From Polyangium mundeleinium (GTDB lineage: Bacteria; Myxococcota_A; Polyangia; Polyangiales; Polyangiaceae): a stretch of 64,000 nucleotides of DNA. Location of the stretch: assembly GCF_028369105.1 (NCBI RefSeq), contig NZ_JAQNDO010000001.1:4370501-4434500 (forward strand), given 5' to 3'. Positions 34,739-45,400 of this stretch are shown one piece after another (the stretch's first letter is position 1; every line of letters begins with the position of its first letter). Made by a program: the position numbers and the translations under genes. The notes under the pieces are model-generated. The model saw only the letters and a list, made by a program, of their open reading frames with translations, made no database searches and had not been told where the DNA came from.

Positions 34739-35136
34739 ACCCCCTGCTGGCTTCCAGCGTCACGCCTCGCCGTGCGTGAACGCGAGCCCCCATCGCTCGC
34801 GGCTCAGCGCCATCTCCTCGCGGTTATTCGCCCGCAACACCCACTCATCGTCGTCCTCCCCGAGCATGTAGTAGGCGTCGGCCGCCGAGGCGGAAGACGA
34901 CCAGCTCGGAACCCCGGGAGCAACGACTCTCCCTCAGCTTCTACCCACATGTTCCTACCTGCACGCGCTTCGCGCGTCCTTCCACCGTTGTAGATGTCTT
35001 GGGCACGGGCTTCGTCCACCTTCGACGGTTCTCGTGCTGCTGGCGGAAGTGACATTTTCGGTCCGATGTGCTGCACGGAGTCCGAGCAGCCTGTGCCCGT
35101 CCGGCGTTATCATCGCCACCGGAACGGGAGGTCGCG
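34739..35136. other. Spacer before the Tc operon with a possible gene remnant
   Basis: No full gene. On the minus strand, 34760-34867 encodes 35 residues beginning MLGEDDDEWVLRANNREEMA, with protein-like composition but no ribosome site, so it looks like the end of a decayed gene. The plus-strand promoter of the Tc operon should lie in the right part of this spacer. Confidence 0.4.
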
Positions 35137-38100
35137 ATGCAGCAGGGGCACGGGGGCGGCGAGTACATCCTCACGGGGCGAGTCGTCGACATCCAGACCG
35201 GGCAAGGACTGCCCGATGTGCGCGTCGAGGCGTGGGACAAGGGGCGGCTCTGCAACGACTTGGTCGCGTGCACCTTCTCCGACGCGCTCGGCATCTTCCG
35301 CATTGTTCTTGAGACCCGGCACCTGCGCGAGCTCTTCCTCGACCGCGTCCCGGTGTTGTTCTTCCGCGTCTTCGAGGGCGTCACTTGTATCGCCAGCACG
35401 GAGCGCTCGGTCGTCTGGCGGGTCGATCGCCCGGAGAGCGCGGTGCGCATCGAGCTCAACCGCTCGACGAGTACACGCAGCTTCACCCCGGGCCCCTTCA
35501 TCGTGCGTGGTCGGGTGGTCACGGCCGCGGGGGCGCCACGCGCGGGCCTCGTCGTGCGCGCCTACAACCGGAACCTCCGCGAGGAGCAGCTCCTCGGTGA
35601 GGCCACGACCAGCGACACCGGCAGCTACCGTATTGCCTACGCGGCCGACAAGCTCGCCCAGGACTTCGAGTACACCGGCACGCTGCTCGACGTGGCGCTC
35701 TTCGATCCCGGCCCCGGACGCGGGCACCGGAAGTCGGCTGCTGATCTTGTCGTGCGCGTGTACGACGCGGAGCGCGCCGTCACGGCCGAGAAGAAGCTCT
35801 GCCACGCGCCACCCACGGCCACCGTGAACCTGGTGATGGGCGGCGAGATCTACCGCGGCCCCTCGGCCTACGAGCGCCTTGTTCTTCTTCTGGCCCCTGC
35901 CATCCGCAGCGCCTCTCTGACGGACCTCACCGGGGAGGACATTCGCCACCTCGCGTGCAGCCTGCGCCTCGATCTGGATGACCTCGACGCCCTCGTCACG
36001 GCCACGCAGCTCGCACGCGCCCTCGGGATTCACCCCGCGGCCCTCTACGGGTTGTTCCACGAAGGACTCCCCCGCGAGCGCCATGGCTTGCTCATGACGA
36101 GGCCATCCGAGCAGCTCCGGGCGCTTCTTCTCGCGCTCGAGCACAACCTGATTCCGGCGATGCTCCGGGAGCAGGTCGACGCCATCCTCGCAGCGCTCCA
36201 CAAGGCCGCCGTGCAGCTCGCCTTCGAGCCGGTGGAGACCGGGATCTCTCTGGGCGATCTCCTCGCCATCGTTCTTCCCGCCCGGGATGCGCAGGAAGCG
36301 CTGGTCTCGGCCTACCTCCAGTACGAAGGGCCGGTCGACAGCTTCTGGCAGGGACTTCGCGAGCTCCCGTTGTTCAAAGAAGAAGGGCTCGTCGACCGCG
36401 TGCAGCTCGCCGTGCAGCTCGCCACGCTCAGTCGCCACCATCTGCCCCTTGTTCGTGCCCTCGACGAATGGCGTCGCAGCGGAAAGTGGTCGTCGCTCGC
36501 TGACCTCGCGAGACTTGCCGTCCCCGATTGGCTCGGTTTCCTCGAGAAGGGCGTCGACGGCGCACCCATCGGCGCCCCGCCTGACTTGCAGGGCGCCGAC
36601 GACAAGGAGAAGATCGCGAACTACGCGCTGCTCTTGACCGACACGCTGGCGAACACCCTCCCCACGGCCGCGCTCGCGGGGCAGCTCCAGGGCAAGGCGG
36701 ATCAAGACCTCGCACTGTTCTTCTCGAAGAACCCGGACTTCGAGATCGGCAAGACCCAGGTGCGCTCCTACTTGCAGGAGAAGCCGGGTGCCCTCGACGG
36801 CCTGTCCTCCCCGAAGACCGCGACGGCAGACCTCGAGGCCCTCGAGCGCCTCTTCAAGGTGACGCCCAGCCCCACCGAGATGAACCTGCTCTTCTCCGCG
36901 GGCATCCACTCCGCGCAGAACATCCAGAAGCTCGGCAAGCCGGCGTTCATCAAGTCGTACAGCCAGGTGCTCGGGGGCCAGTCCAAGGCCGAGAGCCTCT
37001 TTCAGAAGGCTCAGCAGATCACGAGCGGCGCCCTCGCGCTCTTCGGGAAGTTTGCCTCCATCGCTCGGCCGCCTGGGCTCTATGTCCTCCCCGCTCCGGA
37101 CCTCACAAGCACGGGTGACGCCGCCGCGCTCATGGACATCTTCGGCCCGCAGAATCTCGCCTGCGAGCACTGCGCGTCGATCTACGGCCCGGCTGCCTAC
37201 CTCGTCGACGTCCTCGACTTCCTCGGCCGCTACCCGGCAACCCAGAACAAGCCCGGTGATCCTACGACGGCCCGTGATGTTCTTCTCGCCCGGCGCCCGG
37301 ACCTCTCACGCATCGAGCTCTCCTGCGAGAACACCCTGACGGAGGTGCCGTATGTGGACCTCGCCGACGAGATTCTCGAGTTCCGCCTCGCCCACGCGGT
37401 TGACCCGTCCGTCGTCCTCGACGCGCACATCAAGACCGTGGGCACCGCGGAGGAGCTCGCGCTCTCACCCCAGCCCATCCACGGCACGGCGCGCTTCACG
37501 GCCTACAAGGCGCTCGCGCAGGGGAAGTTCCCCCCGGCGCCGCCGTTCAACGTCTGGGCCGAGGAGACGGACATCCTGCTCGCGCACTTCGGCACCTCGC
37601 GCGCCGAGCTCGTGGACGTCTTCTCCCAGGCCCCGGCCACGCCCGCGCCGCCGGCCCCCGGCCTGCTCGATGCGTTCTCGGCGCTGCTCGAGGAGACCAA
37701 GGCGGACGCCTCCGCGTTCTTCTCGGCCGTCGCCGAGCGCGCTGGGCTGCCCGCTGCGGACCTGGATGTCCTCGTCAACAAGCTCGGCCTCGTCTTCCCC
37801 TCGAGCTGCGAGAACGAGGCTGCGGTCGGCCGTCTCTGGAACGCGATCCAAGTCGTGAAGGGACTCGGCGTGTCCGCGACGCGGGCCATCTCTTGGGCCA
37901 CCACAACGGCTCCGATCGAGAGCGCCGACCCCGCCGTGCTCACCGCCCCGGCTCTTGCAGATGATGTCCGCCTGGCCGTGAAGGCGAAGTACACCGAAGA
38001 CGCCTGGCCCGAGATCGGGCGCGTCCTTCGCAACGATCTGCGCGAACTACAACGCAAGGCGCTCGTCGCCGCCGCGCTCGCGCTGGGCAAGTACGACTCC

Positions 38101-41100
38101 ACGAACGAACTCTTCGCCGAGTTGCTCGTCGACGTGGAGATGAGCCCGAAGCCGACGACGTCGCGCATCCAGCAGGCGATCAGCTCCGTGCAACGCTTCG
38201 TGCAGCGCTGCTTCATGGGCCTGGAGCCCGCGGTCACGTCCTTCGACGACGAGGCCGCCGCGCAATGGTCCTGGACGAAGAACTCCCGGGTCTGGGAGGC
38301 CAACCGAAAGATCTTCTTCCACCCGGAGAACTGGATCGAGCCCGAGCTGCGCGACGACAAGACGCCCTTTTTCAAGGAGCTCGAGAGCGAGCTACTCCAG
38401 GGGGACATCACCGACGCCCGCGCCGAGGGGGCATTCCGTAAGTACCTGCAGAAGCTTCACGATGTTGCCCATCTGAATGTCGTTGCAATCTGCAACGACC
38501 GGGACGCAGGCGTCCCTGGGGGACCCACGACTGCGCCCCTGCACATCATCGCCCGCACGCATACGACGCCCCGCGTCTACTTCTATCGCCAGCGCCTCCA
38601 CGGTCGGTTCTGGACTTCGTGGGAGAAGCTCGACCTCGACATCCAGAGCGACTGTTTTCTCGCCGTCGTACACAACCGCCGGGTTTACTTCTTCTGGGCG
38701 CTGCTCGAGGAGGCCGAAGACACGGGGACTGAGGCTTCCCCCGCGCCGAAGGGCGGCAAGCCCACGGGCTACAAGAAGCCGAAGGAGTACGATCTCGACG
38801 ATGGCGGCAAACCTCAGCCGGACATCGACGTCGACATCGATGAGCCGCACAAGTCGCCGGGACCGAAGGCTCCGACGATCAAGAAGAAGCCAATGCGGCT
38901 GCGCGTCGCGTGGAGCGAACGGCAGAACGGACGTTGGTCGCCGCGCAAGGTGGGCCCCGAGGAGCCGCTCGCCATCGCAATGCCCGACGGGGATCCCGTC
39001 GCGCTTTCGCTCTGGCCCTCCTTGGAGGCGGGCAAGCTAGCGATCTCCTGCGCGGTCAAGGAGGCGGCGCCTCCCGACCGCTCAAGCCGCGTCTACCAGC
39101 TCGTGCTCGGGTGCGACGGACGGCTCGAGGTCGTGAAGTCATCCGCCACTTGGAAGACTTCGGCTGTCCTCGGAACGTCCCTTCAAGGAATGGAGTTCGT
39201 CCCAAGTGACGACACCGTGGGGCTCTGGCTCCGGGGCTTCGCGCTGACGGACAAGGATGTACAGGTTTTGGGAAAGACACCGGGGCCATATGCGATGGTC
39301 GTCCCTCACCGGGGAACCCATCTGGCCTTGGCGCTGAAGTGGAACCTTGGCTTTCCGCCATTCTTCTACAAGGACCAGGAGAGAACGTTCTTCGTTCAGA
39401 TGACGCAGCGTCCTGAAGGCGACGTCGGCGAACAAGAGGTGCAGCAGAACCCGTGGATCCAGTGCCTGCCCGGCATGCCTACGGGACCGTTCAATCCGCA
39501 GATCGACATCGCCCCGGTCGTCTCGGTTGAGCTCGAGCCGCGGCAGGTGCGGTTCGAGGTGTTCTATCACCCGCACGCCTGCGCCTTGCTGGAGGCGCTC
39601 GAGCGCGACGGGATCGATGGTCTCTTCGGGTGGCCCGCGAACGGCAAGAGCGTCCAGCTTCGCAGCGAGAGCTTCTTCGACGCAAAGTATGCACCTACGC
39701 CTCTCGTCGTGGCCACGCCATATCCCGCCGACGATATCGACTTCTCGTTCGGCGGAGCCTACAGCCAGTACAACTGGGAGGTCTTCTTCCACGCGCCCTT
39801 CTTGATCGCCTGCATGCTCATGAAGAACCACAGGCACGAGGAGGCCCAGCGCTGGTTCCACCGCATCTTCGATCCCACCCCCGGAGCCGGAAGCGGGCCC
39901 GAGCGGTTCTGGAAGGTGAAGCCGCTCCGGGAGAAGGCCGACCCGAAAACGCTCGCATCCGAGCTCGCGGCGCTCGCGGCAGGGGATGAAGAAGCGATTG
40001 GTGAGCTCGCTGCGCAGATCGAGGCGTGGCGCGAGGAGCCGTTCAACCCGCACCTCATCGCGCGGATGCGATCGATCGCGTACCAGCGGGCCGTCGTGAT
40101 GAAGTACATCGACAACCTGATCGCCTGGGGCGACTACTTGTTCTCCCAGGACACGCGCGAGGCCATCAACGAGGCGACGGGGCTCTACATCCTCGCCGCG
40201 GACATCCTCGGCCCGAAGCCCGATCTGAACAAGCAGCCCGAGGCTGCTCCGAAGACATACGCAGAGCTTCTTGCCTCCGCCCCGCTCGCCGACCTCGAGA
40301 ACCTCGTACCCGAGCTCAACGGCCCCGGGGATGTTCCGCTCATCGACGCGGCCCACTTCGCGATCCCGCCGAACGACAAACTCCTCGGGTACTGGGATCT
40401 CGTCGCGGACCGGCTCTTCAAGGTCAGGCATGGGCTCAACATCGAGGGCCAGGCACGCCCGCTCCCGCTCTTTGCGCCGCCGATCGATCCGGCGCTGCTC
40501 GTGAAGGCCGCGGCGATGGGCGTTGATTGGAAGGACGTCAGCGAGGTCGTGCCGATGCCCCACTACCGCTTCGGGGTTCTGCACGCCAAGGCGATGGAGT
40601 TCTGCGGCGGCGTGATCGCCCTGGGCGCGGCCCTGCTCTCCGCGCTCGAGAAGAAGGACGCGGAAAAGCTGACCCTGCTGCGTGCGACGCACGAGGCGGC
40701 AGTACTCACGGCAACCCGCGAGGTGAAGAAGCGGCAGATTGACGAGGCGAAGCAGACGCTCGCGGGCCTGAAGAAGACTCGGGAGGCCGCCGCGATCCGA
40801 TACCAGCACTACAAGGGCCTGCCGTTCATGAACTCCTACGAGGAGCAAGCGATGGTGATGTCAGGCGCCGCCGCCATCACCCAGGCCCTCGTCCAGGTCA
40901 CGCACACCGAGTCAGCGGGGGCCTACCTTCTTCCCACGGCAATCACGGGCGGCGCTGGCATCGCCAGCCCCGCTGCATTGGTCGTGTACGGGGGCGAGAA
41001 CGCGGCGAAGTCCGGTGAGTCGTTTGGCAACGCCCTCGGCGTGGTGGCGTCGTTGATGCGCGACGGTGCAGCGATGAGCGCGACGATGGGCTACTACACC

Positions 41101-42495
41101 CGCCGCGCCGAGGACTGGAGGCTCCAGGAGAAGATCGCTGCCAAGGAGATCGAGCAGCTCGACAAGCAGATCTTGGCTGCCGAGATCAGGCTCGCGCTCG
41201 TGGAGAAGGACCTCGACAACCACGACCTCATCGTGGAGAACGCCAAGGTCGTCGAGGCCACGCTGCGCGACAAGTTCACCAACGAGGCGCTCTATTCCTG
41301 GACGATCAACGAGATTTCGACGGTATACTTCGACGCGTACAAGCTCGCGCTCGGCATGGCCAGGCGGGCCGCGAAGGCGTTCAAGCACGAACTCGCGCAG
41401 GATTCCCCGGACGTCTCTCTCACGCACTGGGACAATACGAGAAACGGCCTGCTCGCAGGGGAGAAGCTGTTGCAGCAGCTCCGGCAGATGGAGGCCGCGT
41501 ACCTCGACAAGAACAAGCGCGAGTACGAGCTCACGAAGCACATCTCCCTCGCGCAGCTCGCCCCGCAGAAGCTCCTCGAGCTGAAGCAGAAGGGCGTCTG
41601 CGAGTTCGACGTGCCCGAGCTCGAGTTCGACCTCGACTTCCCGGGGCACTACCTGCGCCGGATCAAGACCGTCAGCCTCTCCGTCCCCTGCGTGACGGAT
41701 GCCTACGGCACGCTCAATGCCACGCTCACGCTCGTGAAGAGCCGCGTCCGGAAGAGCGCCGATCTCACCGGGGGCTACGCCGAGAAGTTGGGCGACGGCC
41801 GATTCACCACGCCGTACGTCGCCCCGATCTCGCTCGCCATCAGCGGCGCGCAGAACGACGCGGGCGTCTTCGAGCTGTCTCTGCGCGACGAGCGGTACTT
41901 GCCCTTCGAGGGCGCGGGTGCCATCGGCACGTGGAAACTGGAGCTCTCGACGAACAACACCGACCTCGACGCCGTGAGCGACGTTGTTCTCCACGTCCGC
42001 TACACGGCAATCGACGGCGGAGACTCATTGAAAACCCAAGCGCAGAAGAACACCGCGCTGCTCCTCTCGGGCCTGCGCTTGTTCTCGTTGAAGGACGAGT
42101 TCCCGACGGAGTGGCATCACTTCTTCACGCCCGACGCCGGGGCAGTGCAGACGCTTGTACTGCCGCTCGAGAAGAGCGTGTTCCCGAGGTCTCGCAATGG
42201 CGGCACCCCGCAGATCAACGCCGTGCGGCTGTTCGCCGCCTGGAAAGACGCCAAGGCCTACTTCGCTGGTGCGCCTCTCACGATGAGCGTCGCGCCGCCG
42301 TCGGCTGCATCCGTGGAGACCACGCTCGGGAAGGGCCCCGGCGCGCTCGACACCCTCGCCGTGAGCCCGACGCTGACGCCGGCCGCCGGAACATCCTGGG
42401 CTGCCGGTTCGTGGACACTCTCGGCTGCAGGCCCCGTGGGCGAGGGCCTCGACAACATCTGGGTCCTCTGCGACTTCTCCCGGCAGGGGGCCTGA
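35137..42495 (+). CDS. Tc toxin subunit A (TcA), pentameric translocation pore
   Basis: A 2452-residue TcA (ATG at 35137 with GGGAGG upstream). Two transthyretin/CarboxypepD_reg-like beta domains open the protein (ILTGRVVDIQTGQGLPDVRV; FIVRGRVVTAAGAPRAGLV). A VRP1-like helical segment is at about 575-700 (NLLFSAGIHSAQNIQKLG, FGPQNLACEHCASIYGPAAY). Neuraminidase-like and receptor-binding regions start near 1050 (NRKIFFHPENWIEPEL). The TcB-binding/pore domain follows from about 1538 (YSQYNWEVFFHAPFLIA, AQRWFHRIFDPTPG), then a long helical channel part (FGVLHAKAMEFCGGVIALG; REVKKRQIDEAKQTLAGL) and a terminal beta domain. Known TcA proteins form bell-shaped pentamers that inject the TcC end. No signal peptide is present. 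The fused TcB-TcC gene starts two bases after its stop. Confidence 0.93.
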   Translation: MQQGHGGGEYILTGRVVDIQTGQGLPDVRVEAWDKGRLCNDLVACTFSDALGIFRIVLETRHLRELFLDRVPVLFFRVFEGVTCIASTERSVVWRVDRPESAVRIELNRSTSTRSFTPGPFIVRGRVVTAAGAPRAGLVVRAYNRNLREEQLLGEATTSDTGSYRIAYAADKLAQDFEYTGTLLDVALFDPGPGRGHRKSAADLVVRVYDAERAVTAEKKLCHAPPTATVNLVMGGEIYRGPSAYERLVLLLAPAIRSASLTDLTGEDIRHLACSLRLDLDDLDALVTATQLARALGIHPAALYGLFHEGLPRERHGLLMTRPSEQLRALLLALEHNLIPAMLREQVDAILAALHKAAVQLAFEPVETGISLGDLLAIVLPARDAQEALVSAYLQYEGPVDSFWQGLRELPLFKEEGLVDRVQLAVQLATLSRHHLPLVRALDEWRRSGKWSSLADLARLAVPDWLGFLEKGVDGAPIGAPPDLQGADDKEKIANYALLLTDTLANTLPTAALAGQLQGKADQDLALFFSKNPDFEIGKTQVRSYLQEKPGALDGLSSPKTATADLEALERLFKVTPSPTEMNLLFSAGIHSAQNIQKLGKPAFIKSYSQVLGGQSKAESLFQKAQQITSGALALFGKFASIARPPGLYVLPAPDLTSTGDAAALMDIFGPQNLACEHCASIYGPAAYLVDVLDFLGRYPATQNKPGDPTTARDVLLARRPDLSRIELSCENTLTEVPYVDLADEILEFRLAHAVDPSVVLDAHIKTVGTAEELALSPQPIHGTARFTAYKALAQGKFPPAPPFNVWAEETDILLAHFGTSRAELVDVFSQAPATPAPPAPGLLDAFSALLEETKADASAFFSAVAERAGLPAADLDVLVNKLGLVFPSSCENEAAVGRLWNAIQVVKGLGVSATRAISWATTTAPIESADPAVLTAPALADDVRLAVKAKYTEDAWPEIGRVLRNDLRELQRKALVAAALALGKYDSTNELFAELLVDVEMSPKPTTSRIQQAISSVQRFVQRCFMGLEPAVTSFDDEAAAQWSWTKNSRVWEANRKIFFHPENWIEPELRDDKTPFFKELESELLQGDITDARAEGAFRKYLQKLHDVAHLNVVAICNDRDAGVPGGPTTAPLHIIARTHTTPRVYFYRQRLHGRFWTSWEKLDLDIQSDCFLAVVHNRRVYFFWALLEEAEDTGTEASPAPKGGKPTGYKKPKEYDLDDGGKPQPDIDVDIDEPHKSPGPKAPTIKKKPMRLRVAWSERQNGRWSPRKVGPEEPLAIAMPDGDPVALSLWPSLEAGKLAISCAVKEAAPPDRSSRVYQLVLGCDGRLEVVKSSATWKTSAVLGTSLQGMEFVPSDDTVGLWLRGFALTDKDVQVLGKTPGPYAMVVPHRGTHLALALKWNLGFPPFFYKDQERTFFVQMTQRPEGDVGEQEVQQNPWIQCLPGMPTGPFNPQIDIAPVVSVELEPRQVRFEVFYHPHACALLEALERDGIDGLFGWPANGKSVQLRSESFFDAKYAPTPLVVATPYPADDIDFSFGGAYSQYNWEVFFHAPFLIACMLMKNHRHEEAQRWFHRIFDPTPGAGSGPERFWKVKPLREKADPKTLASELAALAAGDEEAIGELAAQIEAWREEPFNPHLIARMRSIAYQRAVVMKYIDNLIAWGDYLFSQDTREAINEATGLYILAADILGPKPDLNKQPEAAPKTYAELLASAPLADLENLVPELNGPGDVPLIDAAHFAIPPNDKLLGYWDLVADRLFKVRHGLNIEGQARPLPLFAPPIDPALLVKAAAMGVDWKDVSEVVPMPHYRFGVLHAKAMEFCGGVIALGAALLSALEKKDAEKLTLLRATHEAAVLTATREVKKRQIDEAKQTLAGLKKTREAAAIRYQHYKGLPFMNSYEEQAMVMSGAAAITQALVQVTHTESAGAYLLPTAITGGAGIASPAALVVYGGENAAKSGESFGNALGVVASLMRDGAAMSATMGYYTRRAEDWRLQEKIAAKEIEQLDKQILAAEIRLALVEKDLDNHDLIVENAKVVEATLRDKFTNEALYSWTINEISTVYFDAYKLALGMARRAAKAFKHELAQDSPDVSLTHWDNTRNGLLAGEKLLQQLRQMEAAYLDKNKREYELTKHISLAQLAPQKLLELKQKGVCEFDVPELEFDLDFPGHYLRRIKTVSLSVPCVTDAYGTLNATLTLVKSRVRKSADLTGGYAEKLGDGRFTTPYVAPISLAISGAQNDAGVFELSLRDERYLPFEGAGAIGTWKLELSTNNTDLDAVSDVVLHVRYTAIDGGDSLKTQAQKNTALLLSGLRLFSLKDEFPTEWHHFFTPDAGAVQTLVLPLEKSVFPRSRNGGTPQINAVRLFAAWKDAKAYFAGAPLTMSVAPPSAASVETTLGKGPGALDTLAVSPTLTPAAGTSWAAGSWTLSAAGPVGEGLDNIWVLCDFSRQGA

Positions 42496-42497
42496 TC

Positions 42498-45400
42498 ATG
42501 GAGGGCGTGCCGAAGCGGTCCTCGGTCGTCCCCAGGCCGACGGTGAAGGCGCCCAACCCCTCCCTGCCCAAGGGCGGCGGTGCGGTGCGCGGGCTCGGGG
42601 AGAAGTTCAACGCGAACGTCGCCATGGGCACGGGCACGTTCAACGTCCCGATCGCGACGACGCCTTGCAGGGGCCTCACACCCGAGCTCGCGCTCACCTA
42701 CGACTCGGGGACCGGAAACGGCCCCTTCGGCGTCGGCTGGCACCTCTCGGTTCCGTCGATCACCCGCAAGACGGACAAGGGCCTGCCCGAATACACAGAC
42801 CAATGGGACACGGACACGATCATCCTGTCCGGCGCCGAGGACCTTGTTCCGGTGCTCGGTCCGGATGGGAAGAAGCTGATCACCACCGAGCAGGGCCGGA
42901 GGATCCAGCGCTATCAGCCTCGCGTCGAGGGGGCCTTCGCCCGCGTCGAGCGCATCACCGAGGCGGGCGCCCATTACTGGCAGGTGACGACCAAAGACAA
43001 CATCCGGCACATCTATGGCAAGTCGAAGACTGCCCGGGTTGCCGATGCGTTGTACCCCGACCGGATCTTCACCTGGCTCCTCGAGCGAACCGAGGACACG
43101 CGGGGAAACGTCGTCCAGTACGAATACAAGGTCGAAGACCTGGCGAGCGTGCCGAAGTCGCTCCACGAGAAGCACCGGCACGAGGATCCCAAGCTCTTCT
43201 CGAACAGCTACTTGAAGCGCATTCGGTATGGGAACAAGAAGCCCGGCGAGGCCGACGACTTCTACTTCCAGGTCGTCTTCGACTACGGTGAGCACGACGC
43301 CGAGACCCCGACGCCGAATGAGGGGAAGCCGTGGCCCTGCCGAAAGGACCCGTTCTCGAGCTACAGGGCCACCTTCGAGATCCGCACCTACCGCATTTGC
43401 CGGCGCGTTCTGGTCTTCCACCACATCCCCGAGCTCGGCGCTGAGCCCGTTCTGGTGCGCTCGACGGACTTCACCTATGCCGAGGCGGCGACCCTCTCGC
43501 AGCTCGTCGCGGTCACGCAGTCGGGGTACATCCAGAAGAACGGCGGCTACTCGAAGAAGTCGCTGCCGCCGCTCGAGCTCGGCTACTCCCTGCCCGAGCT
43601 CAACACCGAGGTACAGACGGTCGACCCGGAGTACACCGCGGACCTCGGCAACGTCGACGGCAAGCGGGCGCGGTGGGTTGATCTCGAAGGCGAGGGCTTG
43701 CCCGGCGTTCTTGTCCAGCACGGCGAGGGCTTGTTCTACAAGCAGAACCTCGGCGAGGGCGAGCTCGCGCCGGCCAGGCAGCTCGTGCGCCGTCCCAATG
43801 CCATTGCACCCACAATGGGCCGCACGGAGCTTCTGGATCTCGAGCACGAAGGCCGCCCGAGCCTCGTGTTCTTCAACAGGACAGGCTCAGGGATCCACGA
43901 GCGCACCGCGGATGGCGAATGGGGGCCGTTCATGCCCTTCGCGTCTCATCCGAATATCCCCTGGAACGATCCGGGCGTGCGCTTCATCGACATCACCGGC
44001 GACGGCCAGCAGGACATCATCTTCACGAGCGGGCACGTGCACATCTGGTTTCCCTCGCTCGGCAAGAACGGCTGGGGGCCGCCGCGCAATCTGCCGATGG
44101 TCTTCGACGAGGACCTGGCGCCAACGGAGGTGTACCGGGACAATCGAGGCATCGTCTTCGTCGCGGACATGACCGGCGACGGCATGCCCGACATCGTGCG
44201 GATCAAGAACGGCAGCATCTGCTACTGGCCAAACCGTGGGCTCGGGCGGCTGGGGCCCAAGGTGGAGATGAGCAACGCGCCGCGGTTCGATGACCCGCTC
44301 CGCTTCGATCCTCGGCGCATCCGGCTCGCGGACATCGACGGCTCGGGGACCACGGACATTCTCTACATCGGCGCCGACGGGATCCAGATCGCCTTCAACC
44401 AGGCGGGCAATGGCTGGAGCAAGGTCGAGAAGCTGCCGGGGTTCCCCACGGCAGACCTCGGGTCGCCGATCTCGGTGCTCGACTTCTTGGGCAAGGGGAC
44501 CGCCTGCATCGTCTGGTCCTCGCCCTGGAAGGGCGTGGCGCAGCCGCCGATGCGGTACATCGACCTCTTGGGCTCGAAGAAGCCGTACTTGCTCACCGCG
44601 GTGAAGAACAACCTCGGGGCGGAGACGAAGCTCGAGTACGCACCCTCGACGAAGTTCTACCTGGAGGACTTGAAGAACGGGACGCCCTGGGTCACGCGAC
44701 TGCCCTTTCCGGTGCATGTGCTCGCCCGCGTCGAGACCCACGACGCCGTGAGCGGCACGAAGTTCGTCAGCACATACAATTACCACCACGGCTACTACGA
44801 CAGCGCGGAGAAGGAGTTCAGGGGGTTCGGCCTTGTAGAACAATGGGATGCTGAGTCGTTCTCCGAGAACGAGCTCCACCTCCCGCCGGTCCAGACGAAG
44901 ACCTGGTTCCACACGGGCGCGTTCTTCGAGAAGGACAAGATCGAGAAGCAGTTCGCGAGGGAGTACTACGCGCTCAACGCGCAGGAGCCTATGCTCCCTG
45001 ACGCCGTTCTTCCGCAAGGCATGAGCCCGAAGGAGGCACGGGAGGCGGCGCGGGCCCTCAAGGGCCAGATGTTGCGGCAGGAGATCTACGGGCTCGACGG
45101 CTCGCCGCAGCAAGAACACCCGTACCTCGTCACCTCGGCCAGCCACGAGATCCGCAAGCTGCAATCTGCCACGGACAAGACGCACGCGGTCTTCTTCCCG
45201 TACGTCCGGGAGAAGCTCGAAGCCCACTACGAGCGGAATCCGAAGGATACGCGCGTCGTCCACACCCTGGCGCTCGAGGCGGATGCCTTCGGGCACGTGA
45301 CGCGCTCGGCGACGGTCGCCTACGCGCGACGGAGCATGGAGCTGCCCGAGCAGGGGCTGCTCGCCACGATCACCGAGGCCGCGGTGGCGAACGAGCCCAG

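Noticed and set aside
34804..35076. 90-codon minus-strand gene before the Tc operon
   Set aside because: Its second half is low complexity, and a different frame (34760-34867) looks more protein-like. Neither has a start signal.
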